Source of the DNA: Arthrobacter dokdonellae
GTDB lineage: Bacteria > Actinomycetota > Actinomycetes > Actinomycetales > Micrococcaceae
Assembly: GCF_003268655.1 (NCBI RefSeq)
Contig: NZ_CP029642.1
Location: 3,906,001 to 3,970,000, forward strand
Length of the DNA: 64,000 nt
Direction: 5' to 3'
Position 1 is the first letter of the stretch. Each line of letters begins with the position of its first letter. The notes beneath the pieces are model-generated. The model was not told the origin of the DNA and did no database searches. It saw only the letters and a list, made by a program, of their open reading frames with translations. A program made the translations under genes and the position numbers. Positions 55,049 through 64,000 of the stretch are shown one piece after another.

Positions 55049-55638
55049 TCAAAGGCGGGCGAGGCGCGCCCGGATAAAGCCGTATACGCCGTACGCCATG
55101 AGCCCAACCGCGATCACGCCCAAAAGCAGCACCCCGTGCGGCAGCGCGAGGGCTTTCAGCGCCCCGTCCAGGCCCGTGGCGTCGTGCGGATCCACGGTGA
55201 CGGCCGCGATGATGAACAGGATGCCCACGATCACCACGGCGATGCCTTTGACGACATAGCCCGCGATCGCCAGGTAGGCCACTGCCTTGCCAAGCGCCAC
55301 GCTGCGGACCCAACGCTTCTTGGAGGAGGAACCAATGCCCAGCGCGGCCTGGAGCAGCAGCCCCAGGGCCAGCGCGGCCTGGAGAAGCAGCCACAGGGCC
55401 AGTGCACCCAAGCCGACGACGGCGCCCCAGAGGCCGATTGCCCGCCGGGAAGCTTTGTCAACTGCCCCAGCGCCCCGGACTGGTCTGATTCCCCGCCGTG
55501 ATGGGTGGCGACCCTGATCGCGACGTAGCCCATCAGGTGGACGAGCCCGTTAGCCGCAAAGCCGACGCGTGCGATCCCGGTCAGGGCACGGCTGCGCCCG
55601 ACGGCGCTCGCCGCGCTGCAGACGTCGTCAGCGCTCAT
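55049..55638 (-). pseudogene. DUF1206 membrane protein with a frameshift
   Basis: The N-terminal part (55638 to about 55450; GIARVGFAANGLVHLMGYVAI, HHGGESDQSGALGQLTKLPGG) and the C-terminal part (about 55450 to 55049; ALWLLLQAAL, AYLAIAGYVVKGIAVVIVGI) match DUF1206 in different frames, with a 1-nt loss near 55450. About 196 residues in total. A near-duplicate LLLQAAL unit occurs in tandem. The ATG overlaps the PAP2 stop as ATGA, so an operon existed. A sequencing error would restore it. Confidence 0.75.
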
Positions 55639-55975
55639 GATCCGTCCTCCTGCAGTTGGGAATGGGGGCCTCGCGGCTGTTGCCCCGGGGACAGGACCGT
55701 CCTGCGGGTGTCGATCGCCATGACGGGCCCAAGGAGCACCATGTTCAGGGCCACGGAGGCCGTGGTGTCGCGGATCCAGTGACAGCCGAGATACAGCCTG
55801 CTGGCGATCTGGACGACGATCCCTGCGATGGCCACGGCGAACGCGGCCACCGTGACCTTTGTGTTCTGGCGGCGGCTGGCCAACAGGAAGGCCAGGAGGA
55901 GCAGGAAGTCGGCGGTCCCCAGGCTGTGCCCGTCCGACACGTCAACTGAATCAGCGGCTGCGCCGCCGCCCCGCC
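55635..55975 (-). pseudogene. PAP2-family phosphatase, 5' end missing
   Basis: The C-terminal half of a PAP2 (phosphatidate phosphatase-like) enzyme: DGHSLGTADFLLLLAFLLASR holds the His motif (usually PSGH), and IASRLYLGCHWIRDTTASVAL holds the 'SR.YLG.H...D' motif. The first motif (KxxxxxxRP) and upstream membrane helices are missing, replaced by the end of the AarF gene. It cannot be active. Confidence 0.75.
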
Positions 55976-56350
55976 GACAGGACATGGAGCAGCGGAAGCA
56001 CCTACGCGATCATCAGCAAGCTGCCCAGCACCATGTCGTTGGCTCGTACGACGGAACCCGCGATGAACAGGGCACCGAACACAAGTGCCGATGCCAATCT
56101 CTGCGCCATGCGGTTCAGCCTTGCCACCTGACGTTCGAGACGCGGGTTGGACACCGGCAGCCAACCGTCCTCGACGCGCGTGAGGAGCCCGTCCAGACGT
56201 TGCGGCAGGCGCAGGGTGGCGGAGGCGGCGTCGAACGCCTGTGTAACCACGTCTTTTTTCAATGCTGCCGCGCTCGTCGCGCAGCAGCTGCGCCGGATGG
56301 GGCTCCACCGGATCCCACAGGTTGAACCGTGCGTCGAGGGAGCTGCACAC
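55951..56350 (-). pseudogene. AarF/ABC1 kinase-like C-terminal fragment, frameshift and stop
   Basis: DARFNLWDPVEPHPAQLLRDERG in one frame and RLPQRLDGLLTRVEDGWLPV, NPRLERQVARLNRMAQRLAS in another are the end of an AarF/UbiB-type protein; the frame changes near 56260. An in-frame TAG near 56002 precedes a continuation VLPLLHVLSAGRR typical of this family's end. The kinase domain is absent. Confidence 0.7.
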
Positions 56351-56453
56351 GCCGGACCTGACGATAGTTAGCGATATAGTTGCTGCGCCCTAGTCGCGTC
56401 GCAAGGCCGAATTAGCTTCGATCGACACATGGCGGGCTTGCTAAGGTGAGGCG

Positions 56454-57212
56454 ATGTCGGCCATCAACGAATTCGTTCCGTCCAGGCGGAGCGTTCGCAT
56501 CCACAGGGCTTCAATCATTTCGCTGCTGGCAGCGGCCAGCCTATTCCTGGTCTCGGCTGTGCTTCAGCTCGTCGCCTCGCTCCAGCGCTGGGTCGCGTTC
56601 AGCGGCTCGCGGGCGCCCGAGGATCTCTCGGTCGAAGACCATGTCTTTGACTACTACTTCCCGTGGGAAGACTGGGAGCCCATCGGGACGACTGCGCAGT
56701 TTTTCGGAACAGGCATCCTCGTTCAGTCGCTCGGCATCGTGGCCATGGCCGTCGGCGTCCTGGTCCGGCCCGGTGCGGCAGCACTGCGCGTCACGGCATT
56801 GGCCCTCACCATCATTGAGTCGGTGCTTGTCCTGCTCGTTGCCGCAACGTTCGGGGTCGTCGGCGCCCATGCCCTCGTTTCGGGGGTCACCGGTGCTGCT
56901 TCTCCGCTGCAACACTCAGAGTCGCTGTTCCGGGTGCTGACCTTGGTCGGGTTTGCCGGCCTCATTGCCCTTGCCGCACTCTGGCAGCGGAGGCTGCGGG
57001 CGGCCATGGCCGCGTGCCTGTTCCTTATCGGCTCAAGCCTGGTCGGCTACGTCATAGCCACTTACATGATCGCACCCGTGTTCGCCGGCGGCACGTCGCA
57101 CGACACGACCCCGGGAACCGAAACGGTCGTCGCGGCGTCCACGGCTGCGGCGGGGATAGCGATGCTCTTCGCCGTCAGGGCGGTGGCCCGCCGACGGGCA
57201 GGCCCCGCTTGA
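56454..57212 (+). CDS. Hypothetical multi-pass membrane protein
   Basis: A 252-residue protein with about six membrane segments (for example IISLLAAASLFLVSAVLQLV, LVQSLGIVAMAVGVLV, ALTIIESVLVLLVAATF, VLTLVGFAGLIALAAL and ACLFLIGSSLVGYVIA). A polar loop DHVFDYYFPWEDWEPIG lies after the first helix. No family recognised. TAAGGT and GAGG precede ATG 56454, so either a Shine-Dalgarno or a leaderless start is possible. Confidence 0.75.
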   Translation: MSAINEFVPSRRSVRIHRASIISLLAAASLFLVSAVLQLVASLQRWVAFSGSRAPEDLSVEDHVFDYYFPWEDWEPIGTTAQFFGTGILVQSLGIVAMAVGVLVRPGAAALRVTALALTIIESVLVLLVAATFGVVGAHALVSGVTGAASPLQHSESLFRVLTLVGFAGLIALAALWQRRLRAAMAACLFLIGSSLVGYVIATYMIAPVFAGGTSHDTTPGTETVVAASTAAAGIAMLFAVRAVARRRAGPA

Positions 57213-57559
57213 CCGCAGGATTCTCGGAGGGCTTGTTCGTGGGCGACGATGTTGCCCGCGCCCACGATCCTCTCGAGATCAGGCGCTTGTACCGCTGCCT
57301 CAAACTCCTTAGTTGCTGATCCAGATCCTTGACGATTGTCACGCCACAGGGCACCCGCGTGTGGAAGAAACGAGGCCTTGACAGTCCATCTCCGGCCGTT
57401 CTGTCCTCCGCTGACCCGGCACGGGAATCGGGCCGTAGTCACGCCCACAGGCCCCACAGTCCGTCAAAATTCCCGTCATGCCTGAACTCCAGCCCGGCAA
57501 CACGACTACTGGCGGATACGGCTCTTATGGAGAACTCCTGTCGAAGTTTGTCTACGGCG
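57213..57559. other. Gene-free stretch between convergent genes
   Basis: No convincing gene. Minus-strand open frames overlap the upstream membrane protein as shadows. No terminator of usual form was found. Confidence 0.4.
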
Positions 57560-58648
57560 TCACATCAGCTGCACGCCCCCGTACGCCAGGGCCGCGATGA
57601 GGGCCCACGACAACATGGCCGCCACGATCGCCCGGCCGCCGGTCCGCATCAGCGAGCCGACCCGAACGGATGAGCCAAGACCAAACAGGGCGGCAGCCAA
57701 GAGCAGATCCTGCGCGGTCCCGGCCATGCCCAGGACAGCCGAAGGCAGGAAGCCCAGCGTCCGGACCACGATCATGGCCATGAATCCGGCAACGAACAGC
57801 GGCACGAGCGGAGGGAGTTTGACCGCGGCACCGGGCTCCCCTACCGGGCTGCCGGCACGCTTGTGCGTCCGGCGCTTGACCAGGGCAACGCCGGTGACCA
57901 TTGGTGCCAGCATCAGCACGCGTGTGAGCTTGATGATCAACGCACCCGCCAGGGCTGCAGGACCGGCGGTTTGCGCTGTGGCAACCACCTGACCCACGTC
58001 GTGCACGCTGGCGCCCACCCAATGGCCAAACTGCACCGGATCCAGTCCCAGCGGGATTTTCAGGAGCGGCAACACGCCGATGGCAAGGGTTCCGCACAAG
58101 GTGACGAGAGCGATCGGCACGACGGTATCCCGGTGGTCAGTCTTCGTCACGCCGCTCATGGCACCAATGGCGGACGCTCCGCAGATCGAAAAGCCTGTGG
58201 CCAGCAGGATCGGCTGGTCGCCGGGGAGCTTGAGGGCCTTGCCGAGCAGAAGCGTCCCCAAAAAAGTCAGGAGCACTATCGAGACGATAATCCCCAGGGT
58301 CCCCCAGCCCAAGGCCGCCACGTCAAACAGGCTGAGTTTCAGACCCAGCAACACAATGCCCAGCCGCATGAACTTCTTGCCCGAGAAATCCAGGCCGGGC
58401 CGCAAGACACCGGCGACAGGGGAGCTGCTGACCGGCACATTCGCGGCCAGAATGCCCAAAATGACCGCGGCGGTCAAAAACGGCATCGCCGGCACGGCCA
58501 GGTGCACCAACCAGGCTACCCCGACGGCGGCCGCCGCAACCACGAGGCCGGGCGCCCTCTTGTGCTTGAGGGGATTCGTCTTGAGGGCCGGCGGCAGAGT
58601 GCGCCACCGGTCGCGGCGCAGCTGGGAGGACATCAGGTTCTGGGTCAT
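57560..58648 (-). CDS. YeiH-family (UPF0324) membrane protein, putative sulfate exporter
   Basis: A 362-residue protein with about ten membrane segments. GLDFSGKKFMRLGIVLLGLKLSL, TGFSICGASAIGAMSGV and GHWVGASVHDVGQVVATA match the UPF0324 (YeiH/Cons_hypoth698) family, often annotated as sulfate exporters. A divergent LysR gene is its usual partner. Basic N-terminus (RRDRWRTLPPALKTNP) is cytosolic. Confidence 0.9.
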   Translation of the reverse strand: MTQNLMSSQLRRDRWRTLPPALKTNPLKHKRAPGLVVAAAAVGVAWLVHLAVPAMPFLTAAVILGILAANVPVSSSPVAGVLRPGLDFSGKKFMRLGIVLLGLKLSLFDVAALGWGTLGIIVSIVLLTFLGTLLLGKALKLPGDQPILLATGFSICGASAIGAMSGVTKTDHRDTVVPIALVTLCGTLAIGVLPLLKIPLGLDPVQFGHWVGASVHDVGQVVATAQTAGPAALAGALIIKLTRVLMLAPMVTGVALVKRRTHKRAGSPVGEPGAAVKLPPLVPLFVAGFMAMIVVRTLGFLPSAVLGMAGTAQDLLLAAALFGLGSSVRVGSLMRTGGRAIVAAMLSWALIAALAYGGVQLM

Positions 58649-58853
58649 GGTCGTGTGCGATCCGGTGAAACCCCGTGGCTGGCAGGCGGTTTCGGACCGG
58701 AATTCCTTTCTGTTGAAGTAGCTGGCTCTGTCGTACCAGTGGGCCGGGCCGGGCAGCCGGGCCTGGAAACCGGCCTATAACATTGCCGGAGAAGCCGGCG
58801 GCACAATGGCGGTGTTGGTGTTGGTGGTGCGGCGTTGGGCCGGAGTTTTCATA

Positions 58854-58880
58854 CATTCCATGCTTCGCGTGGGTGGAATG
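58854..58880. promoter_or_regulatory. Candidate LysR operator, 27-bp interrupted palindrome
   Basis: CATTCCA-N13-TGGAATG lies between the divergent YeiH and LysR genes. The span and T-N-A pattern fit a LysR recognition site. Confidence 0.5.
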
Positions 58881-58911
58881 CGGCAGTAGGGGGCATACAG
58901 TTGTGTGGTTG

Positions 58912-58924
58912 CAAGTCTGACTTG
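58912..58924. promoter_or_regulatory. Second palindrome near the LysR start
   Basis: CAAGT-CTG-ACTTG is a perfect 5-3-5 palindrome 37 bases before the LysR ATG. LysR regulators often bind two sites, one for repression of themselves and one for activation. Confidence 0.4.
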
Positions 58925-58960
58925 TGGCTCGAGCCGGAAACCTGAACGAAGGAGCCCCCC

Positions 58961-59893
58961 ATGCTAAGTGCGCGGATGCCGGATCTGTCGGCGCTGCAGA
59001 TGCTCGCCGCTGTCCGGGAGCTGGGTAGCCTGTCCTCGGCGGCACACCGGCTGGGTCTGTCGCAGCAGGGCGTTTCCTCGCGGATGAGGTCCCTGGAAGC
59101 GCAAGTGGGCGCCCCGCTGCTGGCCCGCACGCCGCGTGGTTCCACGCTGACGAAGACGGGAGCGTTGATTGCCGACTGGGCCGCTGAGGTCCTCGCGGCG
59201 GCCGAACGCCTGGACGCCGGAATAGCGTCGGTCCGCGCGGACAGCGTCAGCCGGTTGCATGTGGCAGCCAGCCAGACCATTGCCGAATACCTGCTGCCAC
59301 AGTGGCTGGTGGCACTGCGGCGCCAGCAGGAATCCCTGGGACTGGTCCCGACGGAAGTCCAGCTCAGCGTGTCCAACAGCGCGGCAGTGGGGGATCTTGT
59401 GCGCTCCGGCGCAGCACCCCTGGGATTCATCGAAAGCCCCAATATTCCCGCCGACCTGGCCAGCCGAACCGTCCGGCACGACGACCTGGTCCTCGTCGTT
59501 TCCCCGGAGCATCGATGGGCCAGGAGGCGTTCCCCCGTCACCCTGGAGGAACTCGCAGCGACACCGCTGGTAACACGCGAACAGGGCAGCGGCACCCGGG
59601 ATACGCTCGAGCACCTTCTCACTCAGAACACCCAAAAACCGATGGCACGGCCCGCCGTCGAGCTCTCCACCACTGCAGCGGTCCGCTCCGCAATTGCCGC
59701 CGGAACCGCACCAGGAGTGCTCGGCGAACTGGCCGTCCGCGACGATCTGGCCCTTCACCGACTCACTGCCGTTGCCGTCGCGGGGCCACCCCTGCGCCGG
59801 CCGCTCACCGCGATCTGGCGCACCGGCAACGCACCCCCAGCCGGTGCCGCCCGCGATCTGGCGGCCGTCGCCGCGGGCCCCGGCAAACAATGA
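58961..59893 (+). CDS. LysR-family regulator, YeiH partner
   Basis: A 310-residue LysR protein with N-terminal HTH (MLAAVRELGSLSSAAHRLGLSQQGVSSRMRSLEAQVGAPLLA is split by function: the HTH spans about residues 14-65) and a substrate-binding domain. GAAGGAG precedes ATG 58961. Its divergent neighbour YeiH suggests control of sulfur or anion export; the ligand is inferred only. Confidence 0.9.
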   Translation: MLSARMPDLSALQMLAAVRELGSLSSAAHRLGLSQQGVSSRMRSLEAQVGAPLLARTPRGSTLTKTGALIADWAAEVLAAAERLDAGIASVRADSVSRLHVAASQTIAEYLLPQWLVALRRQQESLGLVPTEVQLSVSNSAAVGDLVRSGAAPLGFIESPNIPADLASRTVRHDDLVLVVSPEHRWARRRSPVTLEELAATPLVTREQGSGTRDTLEHLLTQNTQKPMARPAVELSTTAAVRSAIAAGTAPGVLGELAVRDDLALHRLTAVAVAGPPLRRPLTAIWRTGNAPPAGAARDLAAVAAGPGKQ

Positions 59894-59937
59894 CCTTGAC
59901 GCAGTGACCCGGCCCGGGAAGCGCTATCTCAAGGGCT

Positions 59938-60048
59938 GGGCATCGCCGCTTTGTCCATTTCGAAAACCCCAAGACCAGGAACCATGCTGTCCGCAAGCTC
60001 CAGACACTCGGCCACAAAGTAGCCTTCACCACACGCGAGGCAGCCTGA
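59938..60048 (+). pseudogene. C-terminal fragment of an unidentified gene, perhaps a transposase
   Basis: A 36-codon frame, GHRRFVHFENPKTRNHAVRKL, ends at a normal stop but has no start nearby. It resembles a C-terminal tail of a transposase, though I could not assign a family. It lies at the edge of an IS graveyard. Confidence 0.3.
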
Positions 60049-60849
60049 CCCCTTTACTTTCGCACAAGACGACATATCCCACTTCCATTAAATCCCCGGC
60101 TCGCTTGGCAGGGCATCTCCATAGCGCTATCTGTGGTGATAGGTGCGGCGGCTCCTGCTGTATCGGCGTCAATGTGGGCGGACTTGCGCTCCTCGGAACT
60201 CTTACTTGGCTTTTGGCCACTTCCCGGGTCCGGTTACTGGGCTTTGTGGAATGCGGCACCCGTGCGGGCTTATCCGCTGTGGTTTCCAGTCATTACACCG
60301 CCGAGCATGACCTGTATCCGGCGCTGCAGGCGGACCTCACCCCGGGCATCCCGGCCTTTGCCGATTTCGGATTCCGCTCCCACACGGCTTGGCCAGGAAT
60401 TCTCCGACTTTATCCATCTGGCAAATAGGATATGGGTGCACTCACACGTCTTCCGGGGAGTCACGTTTGAGCTGCAGGCTCCCGAGCGCCGGGAAGTCCG
60501 GCCTTGGTTCCCCTGCTTGGGCCAGATCTGGTTCTGTGCACTTCTTGGGTCGGTGCGTAGGTTTAGGACAACAGACAATAAAGTGACTGGAATCACCGCA
60601 TGTTATTTGTGGATCCTGTCACCCCTTTGAACACCGTCTCACGACGCTGGGCCACGCCCGTTTCCCGGCCTCTTCGGCGTGGCTGATCCACCCGTCGATC
60701 CATGCCATGCCGTTACTGACGGCTTCCGTAGTTCTTTGCACTGTGGACCCGTGGGCTTGCAGCCACAATTATTGCTGGACTGGTTGCGGGCGCTTTCCAA
60801 ACGAATAACTCCACGCCGCGCACGCCCTTTGGTGGTTCTGCTTGCCTAT
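60049..60849. other. Gene-free, less GC-rich stretch
   Basis: About 800 bases between remnants. Short frames such as 60133-60630 on the plus strand lack a ribosome binding site and family motifs. The segment AVVSSHYTAEHDLYPALQADL near 60290-60350 faintly resembles part of a hemerythrin-like helix but no intact gene is present. Confidence 0.45.
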
Positions 60850-61350
60850 CATGGAGCGATAGCTGCAACCATTAGTGGAATTTGCGAGCTGGCTTCGTAG
60901 ACATCGCAGCTGCCGCATCCTCGCTGCGCACGTCCTTCCGGGAGGCCGGGAAGGTCAAGCACGAGACCCTGGCGAACCTCTCTGCAATGCCGCACACTGC
61001 CGTGGAGACGTTGAAGGCATCCCTGGCGGGCAAAACCATGGTGGAAGCCGGCACCGTGCTGCAAAATATGGGGTTCCTGCCGCGCGGCCATATCGAGACT
61101 GTCTACGCGATGGCCAGGGGCTTGGGGTTTGAGTCTTTGCTGGGATCGGCCGGCCCGGAACGGGATGCGGCCATGGCCCTGCTGGCGGCCCGGATCTGCG
61201 CCCTCCTCAAAACTGGCAACCCTGTCCTTCCTCGCCGACACCACCCTGGACCGCGACCAGGGACCGGTGAACACCGATGACCCGTACCGTGCCATGGACT
61301 GGCTCGTTAACCGGCAGGGAATCATTGAAAAGGCGGTGGCTGGCAAGTAG
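60850..61350 (+). pseudogene. IS1634-family transposase N-terminal fragment with frameshift
   Basis: TSFREAGKVKHETLANLSAMP, VETLKASLAGKTMVEAGT, GHIETVYAMARGLGFESLLG and, after a frameshift near 61200, SKLATLSFLADTTL and YRAMDWLVNRQGIIEKAV are the beginning of an IS1634 transposase. The DDE core is missing. It stops at 61350. Confidence 0.85.
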
Positions 61351-61389
61351 CTGCGCCCGGTGGCGAACCCGGATAACGGAAACTGGCAC

Positions 61390-61770
61390 CGCTCGACCTC
61401 TCCTGTGTTTTGTCAAATTTCTCGAGGCGGTCTTCGTCCTTGGCGCGGCACAGCATCATGACCAGGGCGGAGGTGGTGAGGAACCTGGCGGGGGTTGCCT
61501 TGCCGGCAGGCGGCGGCCAGCAGGGGGATGCCATGTGGGTTTTGACCCCGCCGACGTCGCCGTAGAAGACCATGTCCTGGCAGGAGCGCGGCCTTCAGCA
61601 GCCGCTGGCGCCGGGACTCCTACCGGGATTCGTGCTCGGCAAGCAGCACCCTGCGCAGGCATTCGCGTTGCTTCGGGGTGCCCCTTCTCGGCCCATTCGG
61701 TCAGCACGCTGCCGGTCAGGGCGGCGGCCTCGCCCGTTTCGAGGAGGTCCTGGACGGTGACAGGGTTCAT
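61390..61770 (-). pseudogene. IS21 istB helper-ATPase fragment, frameshifted
   Basis: An N-terminal piece (NPVTVQDLLETGEAAALTG) and a shifted piece with DMVFYGDVGGVKTHMA, PARFLTTSALVMML and RAKDEDRLEKF match IstB around its Walker A (normally GTGKT, here GGVKT). Several frameshifts and loss of the C-terminus make it inactive. Its ATG overlaps the istA stop as ATGA, as in IS21. Confidence 0.8.
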
Positions 61771-62010
61771 GCGACTTCTCCCGTGACGGTGTTCAGGGTG
61801 GTGAAGGTGTCATAAACGCTCAATTCCACATTGGCCGCCGCTGCTTGCCGATGCCCCGTGGCAAGGTGCGGACCGGAGTGGAATGCGCATCCAGGACCTG
61901 CACCGTCTCGTGTCCCAACCCCACCATGAGCATCCCCCGTGGAAGGCGGCCCCGGCGGAGTAGGTATTCCCGTCAATGAGGAGGTCCCAAGGTCTTGTCG
62001 GCATTCCGCT
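61767..62010 (-). pseudogene. IS21 istA transposase C-terminal fragment
   Basis: LLIDGNTYSAGAAFHGG (frame 1) and, after shifts, VYDTFTTLNTVTGEVA ending at the overlap with istB correspond to the end of IstA. The frame breaks at least once near 61940. The rest of istA is absent, cut by the GH20 gene's end. Confidence 0.65.
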
Positions 62011-62089
62011 TGCTCCAACCTTCCCAGGGGAAAGGCTGGAGCCATCGATGGTGCTTGCCGGCCGGTCCGGGCGCGGCTACGCGGTGCAG

Positions 62090-64000
62090 CTAATCCAACT
62101 GCTTGCGGGGTCCGGCAGACTGCGCCGGCACTGTGCCGCGGCCACAATTGCCGCCAAAGGTGGCAAAGCCAGCCAACCTCCCGGACGGATCCTGCACTGT
62201 CACCGTGAAGCCGCGGGCCCCATTGCCTGCAAGACGGGCCAGTGGCGCGTCCCCGTTGCCGTCGGTGCGGACCCAGCCTCCCTCAGTCCAGGCAAAGGGC
62301 TTGGGTCCCCCGGGGCCGTGTGTGGTGACATAAATCCAGCTATCGGCTGGCAGTTTGTGCAGGACGGCCAAGCCGTCGGATACACCCGCCCCGTTCCCCA
62401 GGCCCAGGTCGACGGGCGATTCGCCCGGCAGCCCGGTGGGCGCCGGCGGCACGACCACGGGTGCAGCAGCTGCCGACGCCCACGCCACCCCACTGCTGTG
62501 GAAGTAACTGATTCCCTGCAGTTCCATCCGGCCGCCCAGCTGTCCCGCCCGCTTGGCAAAATCATCGTAGTCGCGGTTTTGCTGCAGTGACCATCCCACT
62601 TCGGCTGTGGCGAGGGTTCGCGGGTACTGGTAGCTTTCCACCTGGTCCAGGCCGCGCATCCATTCGCTCCACTGCACGGTTTCCACGCCCAGTACACGTT
62701 CGTCGCCAATTCCGGGGAGGTAGGTGCCCGGGTTCCACTCGTAGTGGCTGCGGAGTGTGCACGGCCCGCCGCATGCCCAGGTGCCCCCGGCGGTTTCGGA
62801 GGCGTCCTGCTTCTGCGGAATGTACGTCCGTTCCGCGGGGGAGAGGATCACTTGGGCGTTGTTGGCCAGGACCCGGTTGGCAACCTGCTGCCTGTCCCCG
62901 TTCCAGTATTGGACCACGGAATTGGGCGGAAGATCCCCGGCGGCGTATTCGTTCCAGCCGATGGCCCGCTTGCCCAGTCCTGCCACCTGGCCGGCAATCG
63001 TGTCCACGAGCTTCACGTACTGGGCATGCGGGGTGACGTGCGACTCATCTCCGCCCATGTGGAGGAACGGCCCCGGGGTCATGGCCGCTAACTGTGCCAG
63101 GACTTGCCGGGAGAATTCGTAAGTGGCGGGATTGTCAGCATCGAGGGTTGAATACCCCACATTGGGTGCCCCGTTCGACGGCGGTGTGAGGGAACCGCTG
63201 GCCGGCGTCGGCGCCGAGCCGGCCGAGTTGAGCTGGGGTATGGCGTGCAGGGCGGCGTTGGTGTGCCCCGGCATGTCGATCTCGGGGACCACTGTCATGC
63301 CGTTCTCTCCCGCGTACCGGACGATCTCCTGGTAGTCGGCCTTGGTGTAGAACCCGGTGTGGCCCAGTTCGGTGCCCATGAGGGCACCGGCGTCGTTGTA
63401 CGTCATCGCCGTCTCGCCGGAAATGTTTGCCAGGTCTGTGTACTTGATGCCCGAGGGGTTCACTGCGGGCTGGTCCATGGCTATCCGCCACCCCTGGTCG
63501 TCGGTGAGATGCAGGTGCAGCTGGTTCAGTTTGACGGCGGCAGCGTGGTCGATCTGCTCCTTAATTTCAGCGACGGTGAAGAAGGAGCGCGCCACGTCGA
63601 CCTGGATGCCGCGGTACCCGTACCGCGGGTAGTCGCTGATGACCACGCCGGGCACCGTCCACAACGTGGCGACGGGGGTGGTGGATTCGATCCATTGCGG
63701 GAACAGCTGGCGCAGCGTCTGCACACCGTCCAACGCCCCGGATGCGGTGTTCGCCGCGATGGCCAGGCCCGCCGCGCCGGCCTGTAACGTGTAGCTTTCC
63801 GGCTTGTCCTCCGAGCTGCCGGGTGCCACTGTGATCTGGATGTCATTGGCCCTGGCCTTGCCCGGGTGCACCGGCAGGGCGAACCCGGTGCTCTGGCGTG
63901 CCTTGGCGGCGAAGTACTTGGCGGCGGCAACGGCGGCGCCCCGGGCCACGATCCGGCTGTCCGGTGTCAGCCTGAACGTGCCGGCATCGGTGGTCGCCAC
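62090..64000 (-). CDS. GH20 beta-N-acetylhexosaminidase, 5' end beyond the window
   Basis: At least 636 residues, entering from the right edge without its start. An N-terminal GH20b-type domain (DSRIVARG, LAIAANTASGALDGVQTLRQLFP) is followed by the TIM barrel: YRGIQVDVARSFFTV, NQLHLHLTDDQGWRI, VPEIDMPGHTNAAL and the catalytic pair D318-E319 (in this partial numbering) in HMGGDESH. A C-terminal module (about 530-636) has no recognised motif. It should release terminal GlcNAc/GalNAc from chitin or glycans and is probably secreted, but the signal peptide is out of view. Confidence 0.93.
   Translation of the reverse strand: MATTDAGTFRLTPDSRIVARGAAVAAAKYFAAKARQSTGFALPVHPGKARANDIQITVAPGSSEDKPESYTLQAGAAGLAIAANTASGALDGVQTLRQLFPQWIESTTPVATLWTVPGVVISDYPRYGYRGIQVDVARSFFTVAEIKEQIDHAAAVKLNQLHLHLTDDQGWRIAMDQPAVNPSGIKYTDLANISGETAMTYNDAGALMGTELGHTGFYTKADYQEIVRYAGENGMTVVPEIDMPGHTNAALHAIPQLNSAGSAPTPASGSLTPPSNGAPNVGYSTLDADNPATYEFSRQVLAQLAAMTPGPFLHMGGDESHVTPHAQYVKLVDTIAGQVAGLGKRAIGWNEYAAGDLPPNSVVQYWNGDRQQVANRVLANNAQVILSPAERTYIPQKQDASETAGGTWACGGPCTLRSHYEWNPGTYLPGIGDERVLGVETVQWSEWMRGLDQVESYQYPRTLATAEVGWSLQQNRDYDDFAKRAGQLGGRMELQGISYFHSSGVAWASAAAAPVVVPPAPTGLPGESPVDLGLGNGAGVSDGLAVLHKLPADSWIYVTTHGPGGPKPFAWTEGGWVRTDGNGDAPLARLAGNGARGFTVTVQDPSGRLAGFATFGGNCGRGTVPAQSAGPRKQLD

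Noticed and set aside
60133..60630. Plus-strand ORF between IS remnants
   Set aside because: No ribosome binding site or family motif; overlapping frames on both strands are equally open.

Overview
The window is high-GC actinobacterial chromosome, most likely from an Arthrobacter-type member of the Micrococcaceae. This rests on gene content and order (bioA-F-P450-D with a BioQ-type repressor, a gcvPTH-glyA-sdaA-lipA cluster, CsbD/DUF1206/PAP2 genes), GTG/TTG starts, and many apparently leaderless promoters. The species is inferred. I saw no rRNA, tRNA or CRISPR array.

Layout. 1-1.6 kb: 3' part missing from a transposase. 2.0-5.2 kb: small hypothetical genes (YegP-like, zinc-ribbon, two-repeat HTH-like) and gene-poor sequence. 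5.2-9.0 kb: two divergent Lrp/AsnC pairs (trans-sulfuration enzyme/regulator; MFS exporter/regulator). 9.1-10.1 kb: corA. 10.1-16.2 kb: biotin operon bioB-bioA-bioF-P450-bioD, all start/stop overlapping, divergent from a TetR gene called bioQ, with a perfect palindrome over the bioB start. 16.3-18.6 kb: SDR + flavin-dependent monooxygenase operon behind a TPP riboswitch. 18.6-31.1 kb: a GNAT-AAA+ fusion, transporters (MFS, SulP, ABC-2), RutE-like nitroreductase, malate dehydrogenase, Nudix, TetR, hemerythrin-like and dienelactone hydrolase genes.

31.2-42.4 kb is the best-integrated module. gcvP-gcvT-gcvH-glyA-sdaA-lipA runs leftward from a tandem glycine riboswitch; a second tandem glycine riboswitch faces right and controls an amino-acid permease. 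Together they would import glycine, split it (GcvPTH, with LipA making the lipoyl cofactor), convert glycine plus a C1 unit to serine (GlyA) and deaminate serine to pyruvate (SdaA). The two leaders also share their Shine-Dalgarno and first codons, as expected of one duplicated cassette.

42.4-56.3 kb holds a penicillin-binding lipoprotein, an LssY_C protein, a complete IS701-family element inserted in a DUF3592-like gene, a DM13 lipoprotein, an IS1380 remnant, a secreted sedolisin, an Fpg/Nei glycosylase, an ABC-F protein, VOC, CsbD, and a decaying block (DUF1206 frameshift, 5'-truncated PAP2, broken AarF/ABC1). 56.4-59.9 kb has a membrane protein and a divergent YeiH/LysR pair. 59.9-62.0 kb is an insertion-sequence graveyard (IS1634, IS21 fragments), followed by a GH20 beta-N-acetylhexosaminidase running off the right edge.

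The most notable points are the P450 in the biotin operon that lacks the ExxR motif, the TPP-riboswitch-controlled SDR/monooxygenase pair, the inverted pair of glycine riboswitch cassettes, and about ten genes whose start codon lies exactly 6 nt after a -10-like hexamer.
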